DNA of 64,000 nt, taken from Hyphomicrobium album. GTDB taxonomy: Bacteria; Pseudomonadota; Alphaproteobacteria; Rhizobiales; Hyphomicrobiaceae. Of the stretch, positions 51,908-62,303 are shown piece by piece (position 1 is the stretch's first letter; each line of letters opens with the position of its first letter). The notes beneath the pieces were generated by a model. That model worked only from the letters and a program-made list of their open reading frames with translations, had not been told where the DNA came from and made no database searches. The stretch is from NCBI RefSeq assembly GCF_009708035.1, contig NZ_WMBQ01000001.1, positions 2,237,501 to 2,301,500 on the forward strand, written 5' to 3'. The position numbers and the translations under genes are program-made.

Positions 51908-54900
51908 ATGTCGTTCACCGACATCTTCATTCGCCGCCCGGTGCTGGCGTCGGTCGTCAGCCTGCTGATCCTGCTGATCGGCCTCAGCGCCGCGTTCAAT
52001 CTGCAGGTCCGTCAATACCCCGAGCTGTCCAACACCACGATCACGATCACGACCAGCTACCCCGGCGCCAATGCCGACGTGATCAAGGGCTTCATCACCG
52101 TTCCCATTCAGCAGGCGGTCGCCAGCGCCGAGGGCATCGACACGCTGTCGTCGAGCTCGCGCCAGAACGTCTCGACGGTGACGCTCAACCTGCGCCTCAA
52201 CGCCGACCCGGATCGGGCCGTCGCCGACGTTCTGTCGAAGGTCAATCAGGTGCGCAGCGTGCTGCCGCCGGAATCGATGGACCCGGTCGTCATCAAGCAG
52301 ACGGGCGAGTCGACGGCACTGATGTACCTGTCGTTCAACTCGGACGTCCTCACTTCCTCGCAGATCACCGACTACCTGACGCGCGTGGTGCAGCCGAAGC
52401 TGCAGACGGTCGACGGCGTCGCCAACGCGCAAATCCTCGGCGGCCAGACGTTTGCCATGCGCATCTGGCTCAACCCGCAGAAGATGGCGGCGCTCGGCGT
52501 CACGCCGCTGCAGGTACGCACCTCGCTTGCCGCCAACAACTTCACGACCGCTGCCGGCCAGATCAAGGGCGACTTCGTCGAAACGACGATCAACGCCGAG
52601 ACGTCGCTCGCCAGCGCGGAGGCCTTCGGCCAGCTGGTCGTCGCGGCGCGCGGCGACGCCTTGGTGCGCTTGAATGACATCGCCGAGATCGCGCTCGGCG
52701 CCGAGGACGTGAACTCGACGTCGGCGTTCAACGGCCTCAAGGCGGTGTTCATCGGCATCTACTCGACGCCGACCGCCAACCCGCTCACCGTCATCGCCGA
52801 TGTGCGCAAGACATTTCCGTCCCTGGTAGCCGAGCTGCCCCCGGGCATGACGGCCGACATCGCCTACGACTCGACCAAGTTCATCGACGCGTCGATCTCC
52901 GAGGTGCAGAAGACGCTCATCGAGGCGGCGCTCATCGTCATCGTCGTCATCTTCCTGTTCCTCGGCAGCCTGCGCTCGACGCTCATTCCGATCGTCACCA
53001 TCCCACTGTCACTGATCGGCGTGATGTTCGCGCTGCTGGCACTCGGCTACTCGCTCAACCTCCTGACGCTCCTGGCGCTGGTGCTCGCCATCGGCCTCGT
53101 CGTCGACGACGCCATCGTCGTCGTCGAGAACATCCACCGGCACATCGAAGAGGGCATGACGCCCTTCGACGCCTCGATCGCCGGTGCCCGCGAGATCGCC
53201 GTGCCGGTCATCTCGATGACGATCACGCTCGCGGCCGTCTACGCGCCGATCGGCTTCGTCTCGGGCCTCACCGGCTCGCTGTTCCGCGAGTTCGCCTTCA
53301 CGCTCGCCGGTGCGGTGATTGTCTCCGGCATCATCGCGCTCACCCTATCGCCGATGATGTGCTCCAAGCTTCTGACCGCGGAGCTGTCGTCCGGCGGCTT
53401 CGTCAAGTTCCTCGACCGCACCTTCGACCGCCTGAAGCACCGCTACCAGCGCCGCCTCAGCAGCACGCTCAACTATCGTCCGGTCACGCTGCTCGTGCTC
53501 GTCGGCGTCATCGCTGCAACCGTGCTCATGTACGCCACGGCGCAGCAGGAGCTTGCCCCGGAAGAGGACCAGGGCATCCTCTTCAACCTCGTGAAAACGC
53601 CGCCCGCCGGCAACATCGACTATCTCGAGCAGGTCACCGACCACCTCTACAACGTCTTCAAGACGGTTCCGGAAAAGGAGCACGTGTTCGCCATCAACGG
53701 CATGGGCGGCGACGTCCATCAGGCGTTCTCGGGCATCCTCTTCAAGCCGTGGGAAGAGCGCAACCGCACGCAGGCGCAGATCCTGCAGGACTTGCAGCCC
53801 AAGGTGAACAGCATCGCTGGCGGCCAGATCCTCACCTTCGGCAACCCGTCGCTGCCGGGCTCGACCGGTGGCCCGCCGATCCAATTCGTGCTGACGACGA
53901 CGTCCGACTACGAGCAGCTCGCCCAGGTTCTGCAGAAGGTGCAGGAGGAGGCAATGAAGAGCGGTCTCTTCATCTTTGCCGATAGCGATCTGAAGTTCGA
54001 CACGCCGCAAATCGAGGTGAAGATCGACCACGCCAAGGCCAACAGCCTCGGCATCACCATGCAGGAAATCGGTGCCTCGCTGGCTACGCTGCTCGGCGGC
54101 AACTACGTCAACCGCTTCAATCTGTACGGCCGCAGCTACCAGGTCATTCCACAGGTGCCGCGCGATTTCCGCCTGCAGCCCGATTGGATCAAGCGCTACG
54201 AGGTGAAGACGTCGTCGGGCAAGATGGTGCCGTTGTCGACCGTCGTCGACGTGCGCGAGAGCGTGCAGCCCAACGCCTTGACGAGCTTCCAGCAGCTCAA
54301 CTCGGCGACGCTGCAGGGCGTCCCATTCCCGGGCCGCACCATCGGCGAGGTCATCACGTTCCTCGAAGGGAAGGCGAAGGAGATCTTCCCGGAATCGTTC
54401 ACCTACGATTTCCAGGGCGAGAGCCGCCAGTACGTGCAGGAGGGCAACCGGCTCGTCGTCACCTTCGTGTTCGCACTCATCGTCATCTATCTCGTGCTCG
54501 CGGCCCAGTACGAGAGCTTCCGCGATCCACTCATCATTCTCATCGCGCTACCGACCTCGATCTTCGGCGCGCTCCTGCCGCTGACCTTTGGCCTCGGCAC
54601 GATCAACATCTACACGCAGATCGGTCTCGTTACGCTCATCGGCCTCATCTCGAAGCACGGCATCCTCATGGTGGACTACGCCAACCACCTGCAGCAGACG
54701 AAGGGGTTGGGCCGGCGCGCGGCGATCGAGGAGGCGGCAGCGATCCGCCTGCGGCCGATCCTGATGACGACCGCCGCCATGGTCATCGCCATGGTGCCGC
54801 TCATCTTCGCGACGGGCGCCGGCGCCGCGTCACGCTTCGCCATCGGCATCGTCATCGCCTTCGGCATGACGATCGGCACGCTGTTCACGCTGTTCGTGAC

Positions 54901-54988
54901 GCCGGCGGTCTACACCTATATCGCCCGCGAGCACCGCCACGAGAAAGCGCCGTCACCTGCCACCGGGGTCAGTCACCCGGCAGAGTGA
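51908..54988 (+). CDS. RND efflux pump, HAE1 type
   Basis: This 1026-residue inner-membrane transporter has twelve membrane helices in two halves and large periplasmic loops. Family signs are FIRRPVLASVVSLLILLIG, the proton-relay helix LLTLLALVLAIGLVVDDAIVVVENIHRHIEEG (two adjacent Asp) and the second-half helix with LISKHGILMVDYANH. Length equals the AcrB class. It forms an operon with the adaptor before it. Substrates are unknown. The last 16 bases overlap the convergent permease gene. Confidence 0.95.
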   Translation: MSFTDIFIRRPVLASVVSLLILLIGLSAAFNLQVRQYPELSNTTITITTSYPGANADVIKGFITVPIQQAVASAEGIDTLSSSSRQNVSTVTLNLRLNADPDRAVADVLSKVNQVRSVLPPESMDPVVIKQTGESTALMYLSFNSDVLTSSQITDYLTRVVQPKLQTVDGVANAQILGGQTFAMRIWLNPQKMAALGVTPLQVRTSLAANNFTTAAGQIKGDFVETTINAETSLASAEAFGQLVVAARGDALVRLNDIAEIALGAEDVNSTSAFNGLKAVFIGIYSTPTANPLTVIADVRKTFPSLVAELPPGMTADIAYDSTKFIDASISEVQKTLIEAALIVIVVIFLFLGSLRSTLIPIVTIPLSLIGVMFALLALGYSLNLLTLLALVLAIGLVVDDAIVVVENIHRHIEEGMTPFDASIAGAREIAVPVISMTITLAAVYAPIGFVSGLTGSLFREFAFTLAGAVIVSGIIALTLSPMMCSKLLTAELSSGGFVKFLDRTFDRLKHRYQRRLSSTLNYRPVTLLVLVGVIAATVLMYATAQQELAPEEDQGILFNLVKTPPAGNIDYLEQVTDHLYNVFKTVPEKEHVFAINGMGGDVHQAFSGILFKPWEERNRTQAQILQDLQPKVNSIAGGQILTFGNPSLPGSTGGPPIQFVLTTTSDYEQLAQVLQKVQEEAMKSGLFIFADSDLKFDTPQIEVKIDHAKANSLGITMQEIGASLATLLGGNYVNRFNLYGRSYQVIPQVPRDFRLQPDWIKRYEVKTSSGKMVPLSTVVDVRESVQPNALTSFQQLNSATLQGVPFPGRTIGEVITFLEGKAKEIFPESFTYDFQGESRQYVQEGNRLVVTFVFALIVIYLVLAAQYESFRDPLIILIALPTSIFGALLPLTFGLGTINIYTQIGLVTLIGLISKHGILMVDYANHLQQTKGLGRRAAIEEAAAIRLRPILMTTAAMVIAMVPLIFATGAGAASRFAIGIVIAFGMTIGTLFTLFVTPAVYTYIAREHRHEKAPSPATGVSHPAE

Positions 54989-55833
54989 GAGTTGCTGCGC
55001 TTGAGAGCGAATACGCCGCGGCGCGGCGCGAACAGGAAGGCGAGCACGAACACGAACGCCTGTAGCAGAACGATGCAGGGGCCCGTCGCGCCGTCGATGT
55101 GGAAGGAAATGAGCGTTCCGAAGAAGCTCGCGCCGATGGCGACGCAGGCGGCGATCACCAGCATGCGCTCGAAACGGTCGGTAAGCAGATAGGCAATGGC
55201 GCCGGGCGCCACCAGCATCGCCACGACCAGGATGATGCCCACTGCCTTGAGCGAGGCGACGATCGTCAGCGCCAACAGCACCAAAAGCCCGTAGTGAATG
55301 ACGCCGAGCGGTAGGCCGATGGCACGGGCGTGCTGCGGATCGAAGCAATAGAGCAAGAGATCGCGGCGCTTGGCGAGGACGATGAGCAGCGTGCCTCCGG
55401 CAATGATCGCGACCTCGATCAAATCGCGCGGCGTGATGCCGAGCATGTCGCCGAAGAGAACGTGCAGGAGATGCTGATCGGTCTCGACCTTTGTGAACAG
55501 CACCAGCCCCAGCCCGAACATGCCCGAGAACACGATTCCCATCACCGTGTCCTCTTTCACGCGGCTGTTTTCCTTGAGGTAGCCGATGAGCAGCGCGCAG
55601 GCGAGACCGGCCGCGAAGGCGCCGACGGCGAACGGGAGGCCGAGCACCGCCGCCAGCACGATGCCCGGCAGCACGGCGTGCGAGATGGCGTCGCCCATGA
55701 GCGACCAGCCCTTGAGCACCAGATAGCAAGACAGCACCGAGCAGACGGCGCCGATGAGGATTGACGCCGCGAGCGCCCGCTGCATGAAGCCATAGCTCAG
55801 CGGCACGACGAAGAAGTCCCACAGCTCGCTCAC
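54973..55833 (-). CDS. Metal ABC transporter permease 2 (Mn/Zn/Fe type)
   Basis: This 286-residue permease is of the ABC-3 family, with about eight membrane helices and the hallmark [18 protein letters not shown]. The middle holds FGDMLGITPRDL, and the end has [20 protein letters not shown]. The GTG at 55833 overlaps the stop of permease 1 and has GGAG seven bases before. Both permeases together suggest a heterodimer, as in SitC/SitD. Longer open frame to 56730 is antisense/alternative reading of permease 1 and is not coding. Confidence 0.92.
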   Translation of the reverse strand: MSELWDFFVVPLSYGFMQRALAASILIGAVCSVLSCYLVLKGWSLMGDAISHAVLPGIVLAAVLGLPFAVGAFAAGLACALLIGYLKENSRVKEDTVMGIVFSGMFGLGLVLFTKVETDQHLLHVLFGDMLGITPRDLIEVAIIAGGTLLIVLAKRRDLLLYCFDPQHARAIGLPLGVIHYGLLVLLALTIVASLKAVGIILVVAMLVAPGAIAYLLTDRFERMLVIAACVAIGASFFGTLISFHIDGATGPCIVLLQAFVFVLAFLFAPRRGVFALKRSNSHSAG

Positions 55834-56693
55834 GGAATCGCTCCCTGTGACGACGGCACCGGCCGACGGCGGCGCGCTGCGATCACGCCGTGCTTGGGCG
55901 CGAGATAGAAGGCGGCGAGGAACAGGAGCGTCTGCAGCGTGACGATCACCCCCCCGGTCGCGCCGTCGAGGAAGTAGCTGATGTAGGCGCCGGCGAAGCT
56001 TGTCCCCGCGCCGATGGCGACGCTCAGCGCCAACAACCTGCCGAAGCGGTCGGTGAGCAGATAGGCCGTCGCCCCCGGCGTAACCACCATGGCGATGACG
56101 AGACAGGCGCCGACCGTCTGCAGCGCCGCGACGGTGCATGCCGCGAGCAGCGCGAAGAACATGATCTTCAGCGCGCCGGCGTCGATGCCGACCGTGCGCG
56201 CGTGGCTTTCGTCGAAGAAGACGACCATCAGGTCGCGCCACTTCGCAAGCAGCAGCGCCAGCGAAACCGCGGCGATGATCACCACCTGCACCACGTCCTC
56301 GTCGGAGATGCCGAGGATGTTGCCGAGCACGATCGTCTGGATATTGATCGACGTCGGATAGATGGAGGCGATGAGCAGCCCCGCCGCAAAGAATGCCGTA
56401 AACACCAAACCGATGATCGCATCCTCGCGTAGGCGCGTGCGGTGCTTGACGAGCCCCATCCCGAGCGCCGCCAGCAGCCCGGCGACGAAGGCGCCGGCGG
56501 CGTATGGCAGCTGCATGAGATAGGCCACCGCCACGCCGGGGACCACGGCATGCCCGAGCGCGTCGCCCATCAGCGACCAGCCCTTCAGCATCAAGTAGGC
56601 GGACAGGAACGCGCACACGCCGCCGACCAATGCGCTGACGAACATTGCCTTCAGCATGTAGTCGTAGGTGAACGGGGAGAGGAGCTCGGTCAC
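55830..56693 (-). CDS. Metal ABC transporter permease 1 (Mn/Zn/Fe type)
   Basis: This 287-residue ABC-3 permease has the same plan as its partner: [53 protein letters not shown] and a hydrophobic C-terminal helix. It follows the ATPase gene by a four-base overlap. It carries Mn2+, Zn2+ or Fe2+ across the inner membrane; which metal is unknown. Confidence 0.93.
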   Translation of the reverse strand: MTELLSPFTYDYMLKAMFVSALVGGVCAFLSAYLMLKGWSLMGDALGHAVVPGVAVAYLMQLPYAAGAFVAGLLAALGMGLVKHRTRLREDAIIGLVFTAFFAAGLLIASIYPTSINIQTIVLGNILGISDEDVVQVVIIAAVSLALLLAKWRDLMVVFFDESHARTVGIDAGALKIMFFALLAACTVAALQTVGACLVIAMVVTPGATAYLLTDRFGRLLALSVAIGAGTSFAGAYISYFLDGATGGVIVTLQTLLFLAAFYLAPKHGVIAARRRRPVPSSQGAIP

Positions 56694-57610
56694 CCTTTGT
56701 CCCCGTTGTTCTTGCGCCGTAGCGGCTCATCCTCCGGCTTGCCTTCGCCGTAGAACACCACGGGGCGCTCGTCGTCGGTCAGCACGGTGACGGTGCGGCG
56801 GTCGTCGTCGGCGTGAAGCTGCCCGCCCTCCAGGCGGAAACGGCGCAGCACGCCGCCGAAGGCGCGCTCCAGGTTCTCCTGGGTGAACGTGCGGGCCGTC
56901 GGGCCGGCCGCCAGCACCTCACGATTGAGAAGCACCACGTGATCGCAAAAGTCCGGGACGCTGCCGAGGTTGTGGGTGGAGACGAGCATCAGGTGCCCGC
57001 TCGCCCGCAGCTGACGCAAGAGATCGACGATCGCCGTCTCGGTCTTCACGTCGACGCCGGTGAACGGCTCGTCGAGAAGGATGACGCGCCCCTCCTGCGC
57101 CAGAGCGCGCGCCAGGAACACGCGCTTCTTCTGGCCGCCGGAGAGCTCGCCGATCTGGTGATGGCGAAAGCCGGTCATACCGACCCGCTCGAGCGCCTCA
57201 CCGACCTTGCGCTTGTCGTTTGTCGACGGAATGCGCAGGAAGTTCATGTGGCCGTAGCGCCCCATCATCACGACATCCTCGACGAGGATGGGGAAGTCCC
57301 AGTCGACGTCCTCGCTCTGCGGCACGTAGGCGACGTAGCCGCGCTTCAAGGCTTCGTCGACGGGCAGCCCGCAGATGCGCACCTCGCCGGTCGTGGGCCG
57401 CACGAAGCCCATGATCGCCTTGAACAGCGTGGACTTCCCACTGCCGTTGACGCCGACCAGGCCGCAGGTCGTGCCCGGTCCGAGTTCGAACGATGCGTCC
57501 TTCAGCGCCGTCACGCCACTCGGATAGGTCACCGTCACGTCACGCACGGACAGCGACGCCGCGACGCCGCGCGGCGTCTCGATCGTCGGCTCCGTACCCG
57601 CATAGTTCAT
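56690..57610 (-). CDS. Metal ABC transporter ATP-binding protein
   Basis: This 306-residue ABC ATPase has Walker [14 protein letters not shown]-loop [14 protein letters not shown], signature [15 protein letters not shown], Walker [12 protein letters not shown] and switch His in LVSTHNL. The VDWDFPI after the Q-loop is typical of Mn/Zn importers. A C-terminal extension of about 50 residues ([22 protein letters not shown]) is beyond the usual domain. It overlaps the binding-protein gene by four bases. Confidence 0.95.
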   Translation of the reverse strand: MNYAGTEPTIETPRGVAASLSVRDVTVTYPSGVTALKDASFELGPGTTCGLVGVNGSGKSTLFKAIMGFVRPTTGEVRICGLPVDEALKRGYVAYVPQSEDVDWDFPILVEDVVMMGRYGHMNFLRIPSTNDKRKVGEALERVGMTGFRHHQIGELSGGQKKRVFLARALAQEGRVILLDEPFTGVDVKTETAIVDLLRQLRASGHLMLVSTHNLGSVPDFCDHVVLLNREVLAAGPTARTFTQENLERAFGGVLRRFRLEGGQLHADDDRRTVTVLTDDERPVVFYGEGKPEDEPLRRKNNGDKG

Positions 57611-58515
57611 GCGCCAAAACCTTCGGCGATGGTCGCGACCGTCGTCTCGAGCAGCTTGAGAAACGTCGGTACGGGGCCGGTCTCCTCGCTGAGTGAGTCC
57701 ACGTACAGCACGCCGCCGTAGCGCGCGCCCGTCTCCTTGGCGACCTGCCGCGCCGGCTTGTCGGAGACGGTGCTCTCGCTGAACACGACGGGGATCTTGC
57801 TCTTACGCACCTCATCGATCACCCGGCGCACCTGCTGCGGCGTGCCCTGCTGGTCGGCGTTGATCGGCCACAGGTAGAGCTCGCGTAACCCATAGTCGCG
57901 CGCCAAGTAGCTGAACGCCCCCTCGCTCGTCACCAGCCACCGTTGGTCTTTGGGGATCGACGCGAGCCGCTCGCGCAATGGCGCATCCATCGCCTTGATC
58001 TGCGCGGCGTACGCGGCGGCATTCTTGTTGTAGGTGTCGGCGTGCGCCGGATCGTGCTGCACCAGCGCCTTGCGGATGTTCTCGACGTAGATGAGTGCGT
58101 TGGAGGGCGACATCCAGGCGTGCGGATTGGGTTTGCCGGAGTAGGCACCCTCGGCGATGCCCATCGGCTCGACGCCGTCGCTGGCGACGACGCTCGGCAC
58201 ATCACTCACGTTCTGGAAGAACTTTTCGAACCAGCGCTCGAGGTTGAGGCCGTTCCAGATGACGAGGTCGGCGTCCTGCGCCTTGACGATGTCGTGCGGC
58301 GTCGGCTGGTAGTCGTGGATCTCCGCTCCGGGCTTAGTGATCGACTCCACCACCGCGGCGTTGCCGGCGATGTTCTGGGCGATATCGCGAATGACCGTGA
58401 ACGTCGTCACGACCTTGAACGGCTTGCCGGGGTCGGCCGCATTCGCCAGCTGTGGCAGCGCGGCGAGACACAGAAGTGCCACCCCCCGCACAAATGTCCG
58501 TCGCGTTACACCCAA
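57607..58515 (-). CDS. Metal ABC transporter substrate-binding protein
   Basis: This 302-residue periplasmic protein of the cluster A-I (ZnuA/MntC/SitA) group has a signal peptide ([22 protein letters not shown]). Metal-site residues are in [48 protein letters not shown] and the later [12 protein letters not shown] and [18 protein letters not shown]. The His, His, Glu, Asp set suits Mn or Fe. TTG at 58515 has GGGAG with eight-base spacing; an open extension to 58641 lacks a site. It heads the operon SBP-ATPase-permease-permease. Confidence 0.92.
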   Translation of the reverse strand: MGVTRRTFVRGVALLCLAALPQLANAADPGKPFKVVTTFTVIRDIAQNIAGNAAVVESITKPGAEIHDYQPTPHDIVKAQDADLVIWNGLNLERWFEKFFQNVSDVPSVVASDGVEPMGIAEGAYSGKPNPHAWMSPSNALIYVENIRKALVQHDPAHADTYNKNAAAYAAQIKAMDAPLRERLASIPKDQRWLVTSEGAFSYLARDYGLRELYLWPINADQQGTPQQVRRVIDEVRKSKIPVVFSESTVSDKPARQVAKETGARYGGVLYVDSLSEETGPVPTFLKLLETTVATIAEGFGA

Positions 58516-58584
58516 TCTACGTCTCCCGGGATATGAAGGGCCGGCAAAAGTCGCCCGCGCAAGCCCTGAAGGGCCGCGGCGCCC

Positions 58585-58613
58585 GTCTAGTTGCGAATGA
58601 TTTGCAACTAGAC
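58585..58613. promoter_or_regulatory. Palindrome upstream of the metal transporter operon
   Basis: Perfect ten-base arms GTCTAGTTGC / GCAACTAGAC are separated by nine bases (GAATGATTT). The core TTGCGAATGATTTGCAA resembles Fur/Mur-type boxes of alphaproteobacteria. It sits 70 bases before the binding-protein start. A metal-responsive repressor site is inferred; no T run makes it a terminator of the GGDEF gene. Confidence 0.6.
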
Positions 58614-58666
58614 AATATGCGATCACCCGGTGAAAAGTCAATGGAGGTGCGGAGATCGGCCGGTAT

Positions 58667-59494
58667 CTAGCCGGCGACGCGCGGCTGCGTTTCAGGGCTG
58701 ACCTTGATATCGCAGAAGAAGATCAGCGCCGAGCGGTCGACATTCTTGGCGCGGTACATGGCGATATCGGCGTTGGCCATGATCTCTTTCGCGGTGGTGC
58801 CGTCGTCCGGAATGAGCACCGCGCCGACCGACACACCGACATCGTGGCCCACCCCCTCGACCCAGATCTTGTTCTCCAGCACGGCGATAAACCGGGCGCC
58901 AACCGCCTCGGCACCCATGCGGTCGACGTCGTAGGCAAGAATGCCGAACTCGTCGCCGCCCAGGCGGGCGAGCAGGTCGGCCGGACGCGCGACACGCCTG
59001 AAGCGCTCGGCGACTACCTGCAGCACGGTGTCGCCCGCCGCGTGCCCGTACCTATCGTTGACCTGCTTGAACTCGTTCAAATCCAGCAAGAAAAATGCAT
59101 GCTGGGCGCCGTCCGTCCGCGTGTCCAACTCGTTGAGCCGGCTGAGCACGGCGCGGCGGTTGGCCAGATCGGTCAATGGGTCGCGCATCGCCTGCTCGCG
59201 CAGCTCGCACATCTCGCGATCAAGCGCGGCGCGCTTTTCCGCGTCCCGGTGAAGCTCACGTACGCGCCGATGGATAAACGCGGCGATGCAGCCGCCGAGT
59301 AGCAGGGTCAGCGCGATGGCTTCCACCAGCGACACGCGGCGCTCGGCTTCAGTGAGCTGGTGCGCAAAATGGAAAAGGTCGAACTCGATCGACAGCAGGC
59401 CGACGATCGCCAGCACGCTGAGCGCGAGGATCGCGTCCTGCGCGCTGCGTCCCGGGTGGGCAGCAATGGATCGGAGCACGTTCCTGACCGCCAA
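58667..59494 (-). CDS. Membrane-bound diguanylate cyclase (GGDEF)
   Basis: This 275-residue protein has two membrane helices at about 22-38 and 58-75, a short coiled linker and one GGDEF domain. The active-site motif is RLGGDEFGIL at residues 179-183 and the inhibition site RPAD lies five residues before it. The Mg site is in FFLLDLNEFKQVNDRYGH. It should make cyclic di-GMP, a second messenger that usually suppresses motility. Start at TTG 59494 has GAAGAGG with seven-base spacing. A sensory domain beyond the membrane part is not seen. Confidence 0.92.
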   Translation of the reverse strand: MAVRNVLRSIAAHPGRSAQDAILALSVLAIVGLLSIEFDLFHFAHQLTEAERRVSLVEAIALTLLLGGCIAAFIHRRVRELHRDAEKRAALDREMCELREQAMRDPLTDLANRRAVLSRLNELDTRTDGAQHAFFLLDLNEFKQVNDRYGHAAGDTVLQVVAERFRRVARPADLLARLGGDEFGILAYDVDRMGAEAVGARFIAVLENKIWVEGVGHDVGVSVGAVLIPDDGTTAKEIMANADIAMYRAKNVDRSALIFFCDIKVSPETQPRVAG

Positions 59495-59727
59495 GCGCCA
59501 ACCTCTTCACTGTACGGATTGTGTGCGGGCTGGAGGTTACGCGGCTGTGCTCAAAAAAATGTAAAGCGCAGGGTGCGGCATGCGAAACGGCAGTTGCACA
59601 TCCCCAATCATTGCTGTGCCTCGTTCATCTCCGGTGCCGCGCAACAGCCCGGCATCCGCGTCGAATCAGTTATGGCCTTTGCTTGGCTCAGAGATCAGGC
59701 GGCGGCGGGCATCGGAGCGTGGCCAGC

Positions 59728-61110
59728 ATGGGGCGAGGCAGGCCGTTTGCGCTTCACGTCCTGGCGACATTGCTCGTTGTCGCGACGGCCGGGGGCGCGA
59801 CGGCCGAGGACTCCTCGTGTTGCAGCGACCTCGATCAGCGGGTCGCCGAACTCGAATCGATGGTGGCACGCAAGGGCAACCGCACGGTCTCGCTGCAGGT
59901 CACCGGCCTCGTCAACAACGCGGTGATGACCTGGGATGACGGTGCGGAGCGCAACGCCTACGTCGTCACAAACGACAACCAGCGCTCGCGGTTCAGTTTC
60001 GTTGGCAAGGCCGCGATCGATGCGATCTGGGAGGCGGGATACGCGATCGACATCGGGCTCAGGGCGGCCAACTCCAAGCTGGTCAACCAGCTGACCGACA
60101 ACGACCGCGTGCTGCGGCGCGACTTCGATGTGCGCAGCTCTGTCTGGTACCTGCGCAACAAGCATCTCGGCGCGGGGTTTATCGGCACCACCTTCGCCGC
60201 CACCGACCGCATCGCCAACTCCAACGTCACGCAGACGGCCATGTTCAACCAGTACGCGGCGCCGGAGAATACCGGGCTCGGCATGTTCTTGCGCTCGGCT
60301 AGCAATGGCCGGCTGACGCGCAGCCTGCTGAACTGGCGGCGCATCATCGGCGCGGGCGGTGACCAGCCGGGCGAAAGCCAACGCGGCTTTTCGCTCCTGA
60401 AGTACGTGTCCCCGACATGGAACGGCTTCACGGCGGCGGCCGACTGGGTCGTTACCGACTTCTGGGACGTGGCCCTGCGCTACCGCAAGGAGATGCACGG
60501 TTTCGATGTGGGCGCCGGCATCGGCTATCTGCAGCTGGTGCCGGGGTCGCGGACCCGCAGCGTGTGTTCCATCGCCATCCTCGACGATGGCGGCGATTCA
60601 CCCGCCTGCCGTCAGCTGCTCGGCTCGGTCAGCGCCAAGCATCTCGACACGGGCCTCTTCGCCAACTTCGGATTCGAATACACGCTCGACGGCATCGCCG
60701 ACGACACGGATCGCTTCGCGAACACCGGCGTCGGCGACCACGAGCTGCTTCTGTCGGGGCAGTTTGGCATCGAGCGGCCGTACCTTTCGCTCGGCAAGAC
60801 CACTATCTACGGCGAGTATTACAACTACAGCGGTGCCGCGCCGACGGCGCTGCTGGTCGGACCGGGAGATCCGCTTAACCCGACGGGCGTTGGCAGCTGG
60901 GCGGTGTGGCAATCGAGCGTCGCCATCTGGGGCGCCGGCATAGCGCAGGGGATCGATAGCGCGGCGATGATCCTTTACCTGTCCTACAAGCACGTGACCG
61001 GCGATCTCACTTTGCGCCAACTCAACGGCGTCGAGGCGACGGGCCCTGTCGCCGGCGCACCGATCGACGATCTCGATTTGCTGTTGTCGGGTGCAGTGAT
61101 CCGCTTCTGA
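59728..61110 (+). CDS. Outer-membrane porin
   Basis: This 460-residue protein has a signal peptide (FALHVLATLLVVATAGGATA), a short coiled segment (CSDLDQRVAELESMVARKG) and then a beta-barrel with alternating polar/apolar strands, starting RTVSLQVTGLVNNAVMTWDDG. It ends in Phe after a final strand (LLLSGAVIRF), the usual sign for outer-membrane insertion. It resembles general porins of Hyphomicrobiales. The ATG at 59728 begins a typical signal peptide; the frame upstream is not conserved. Solute is unknown. Confidence 0.85.
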   Translation: MGRGRPFALHVLATLLVVATAGGATAEDSSCCSDLDQRVAELESMVARKGNRTVSLQVTGLVNNAVMTWDDGAERNAYVVTNDNQRSRFSFVGKAAIDAIWEAGYAIDIGLRAANSKLVNQLTDNDRVLRRDFDVRSSVWYLRNKHLGAGFIGTTFAATDRIANSNVTQTAMFNQYAAPENTGLGMFLRSASNGRLTRSLLNWRRIIGAGGDQPGESQRGFSLLKYVSPTWNGFTAAADWVVTDFWDVALRYRKEMHGFDVGAGIGYLQLVPGSRTRSVCSIAILDDGGDSPACRQLLGSVSAKHLDTGLFANFGFEYTLDGIADDTDRFANTGVGDHELLLSGQFGIERPYLSLGKTTIYGEYYNYSGAAPTALLVGPGDPLNPTGVGSWAVWQSSVAIWGAGIAQGIDSAAMILYLSYKHVTGDLTLRQLNGVEATGPVAGAPIDDLDLLLSGAVIRF

Positions 61111-61117
61111 CCAGCCG

Positions 61118-62161
61118 CTAGTCGCACTTGATCTTCACGGTGCGGCCAATCTCCGGAACGTACTTGGCGCACATTTCTGGATCGTCGCGCGGCTCATCGT
61201 CGTCCTTGCGGCGCGCCGACGATTCGCGCGACGGCTTGGGGGGATCGGACTGGGCGACGGGTTCGCGATCCTTGTCGGCATCGTCGACCTGACCTCCACC
61301 GCCGAGCCGGTCGAGCCCCGCCTTTGCCAGCTGCAAATCGGGCTCGATGGCCAGAGCCCTGTTGAACGCACTCCTGGCGTTGTCGCGATTTCCATCCTCC
61401 TCGTCGATGAGGCCGCCCACGCCGATCGCAAACGCCGACTTCGGTGCCAACTTCAAAGCATCGTCGACATCGGTGCGCGCCTCGCTGAGACGGCGCTGCT
61501 TGACGTAGGCAAAGCTGCGCTGCGCGATGAGATCGGCGCGCTCCTTGGGCAGCAGCGTTTCGAACTTCGCATGCTTCATCGCCTTTGACAGGTCGCTGAC
61601 GGCCTGATCGTACAGCTTGGCAAGGTTGCTGGCGCGTCCGCGCTGCGTCAGCAGGATGAAGTCGCCGGGCTTAAGACGCAGCGCCTCGTTGAAGTCCGCG
61701 ACCGCCTTCGCGCCGTCACCCTTGGCGAAGTAGGCCCGACCGCGTCCCTGGTAGCCCCACGCGAAACGCGACGAGTGGCTGAGCGCTGTCGTGAAGTCCT
61801 CGATGGCCGCGTCGAGCTCGCCAGTGCGAATGTGCACGTCACCGCGCTGGCCATAATATTGCGGATTGTCGGAATCGAGCTCGCTCGCCTGCTCGAAGTC
61901 GGCGAGGGCTTCCGGGTAGCGGCCCAGCGACTTGTAGGCGGCGCCACGATTGCCGAGGGCGATGGCGCGGTTGCGTTTGCCGAGACCGCGGTTCTCATAC
62001 AGTTGGGTGCAGGCTTGGATCGCTGCTTCGGCGTCCGTCGTATCCGCGCAGGCCTTGTCCTGGCGGCTCACTTGGCTGTGCGCAGGCGACACCGCGGTCC
62101 ATCCGACAAGGACGACCAGAACGATGGTCAACGGCGCATGCTTCCGTCTCATCGGTCGCAT
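61118..62161 (-). CDS. TPR-repeat protein, exported
   Basis: This 347-residue protein has an N-terminal signal segment (APLTIVLVVLVGWTAVSPAHS) followed by four or more tetratricopeptide repeats (AIALGNRGAAYKSLGRYPEALADFEQASELDSDNPQYYGQRG, then AIEDFTTALSHS, AVADFNEALRLKPGDF, and a later ARSAFNRALAIEPDL). A charged Pro/Asp/Arg tail ends in two Cys (MCAKYVPEIGRTVKIKCD). TPRs mediate protein contacts. It converges on the porin gene. No partner can be named. Confidence 0.82.
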   Translation of the reverse strand: MRPMRRKHAPLTIVLVVLVGWTAVSPAHSQVSRQDKACADTTDAEAAIQACTQLYENRGLGKRNRAIALGNRGAAYKSLGRYPEALADFEQASELDSDNPQYYGQRGDVHIRTGELDAAIEDFTTALSHSSRFAWGYQGRGRAYFAKGDGAKAVADFNEALRLKPGDFILLTQRGRASNLAKLYDQAVSDLSKAMKHAKFETLLPKERADLIAQRSFAYVKQRRLSEARTDVDDALKLAPKSAFAIGVGGLIDEEDGNRDNARSAFNRALAIEPDLQLAKAGLDRLGGGGQVDDADKDREPVAQSDPPKPSRESSARRKDDDEPRDDPEMCAKYVPEIGRTVKIKCD

Positions 62162-62303
62162 CTTAGCTGACCCGCGGCGCCAATGCCTAATGGCTCGCCC
62201 CACCGTAGTAATTTACCGTTGGCCATTGTTCAGAACCCGGCGATTGGATTCAGATCGCGTAGAGGCCTATTGTCGGTCCGCGTCCTTCCATTTGTGCATT
62301 GCC

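Noticed and set aside
54973-56730. A single 585-codon minus frame covering both permeases
   Set aside because: Its first half is an out-of-frame reading of permease 1. Only the last 286 codons encode a protein with ABC-3 motifs.
61950-62303. N-terminal extension of the FecR gene
   Set aside because: It would be antisense to the TPR gene, and a good signal peptide begins at 62304.
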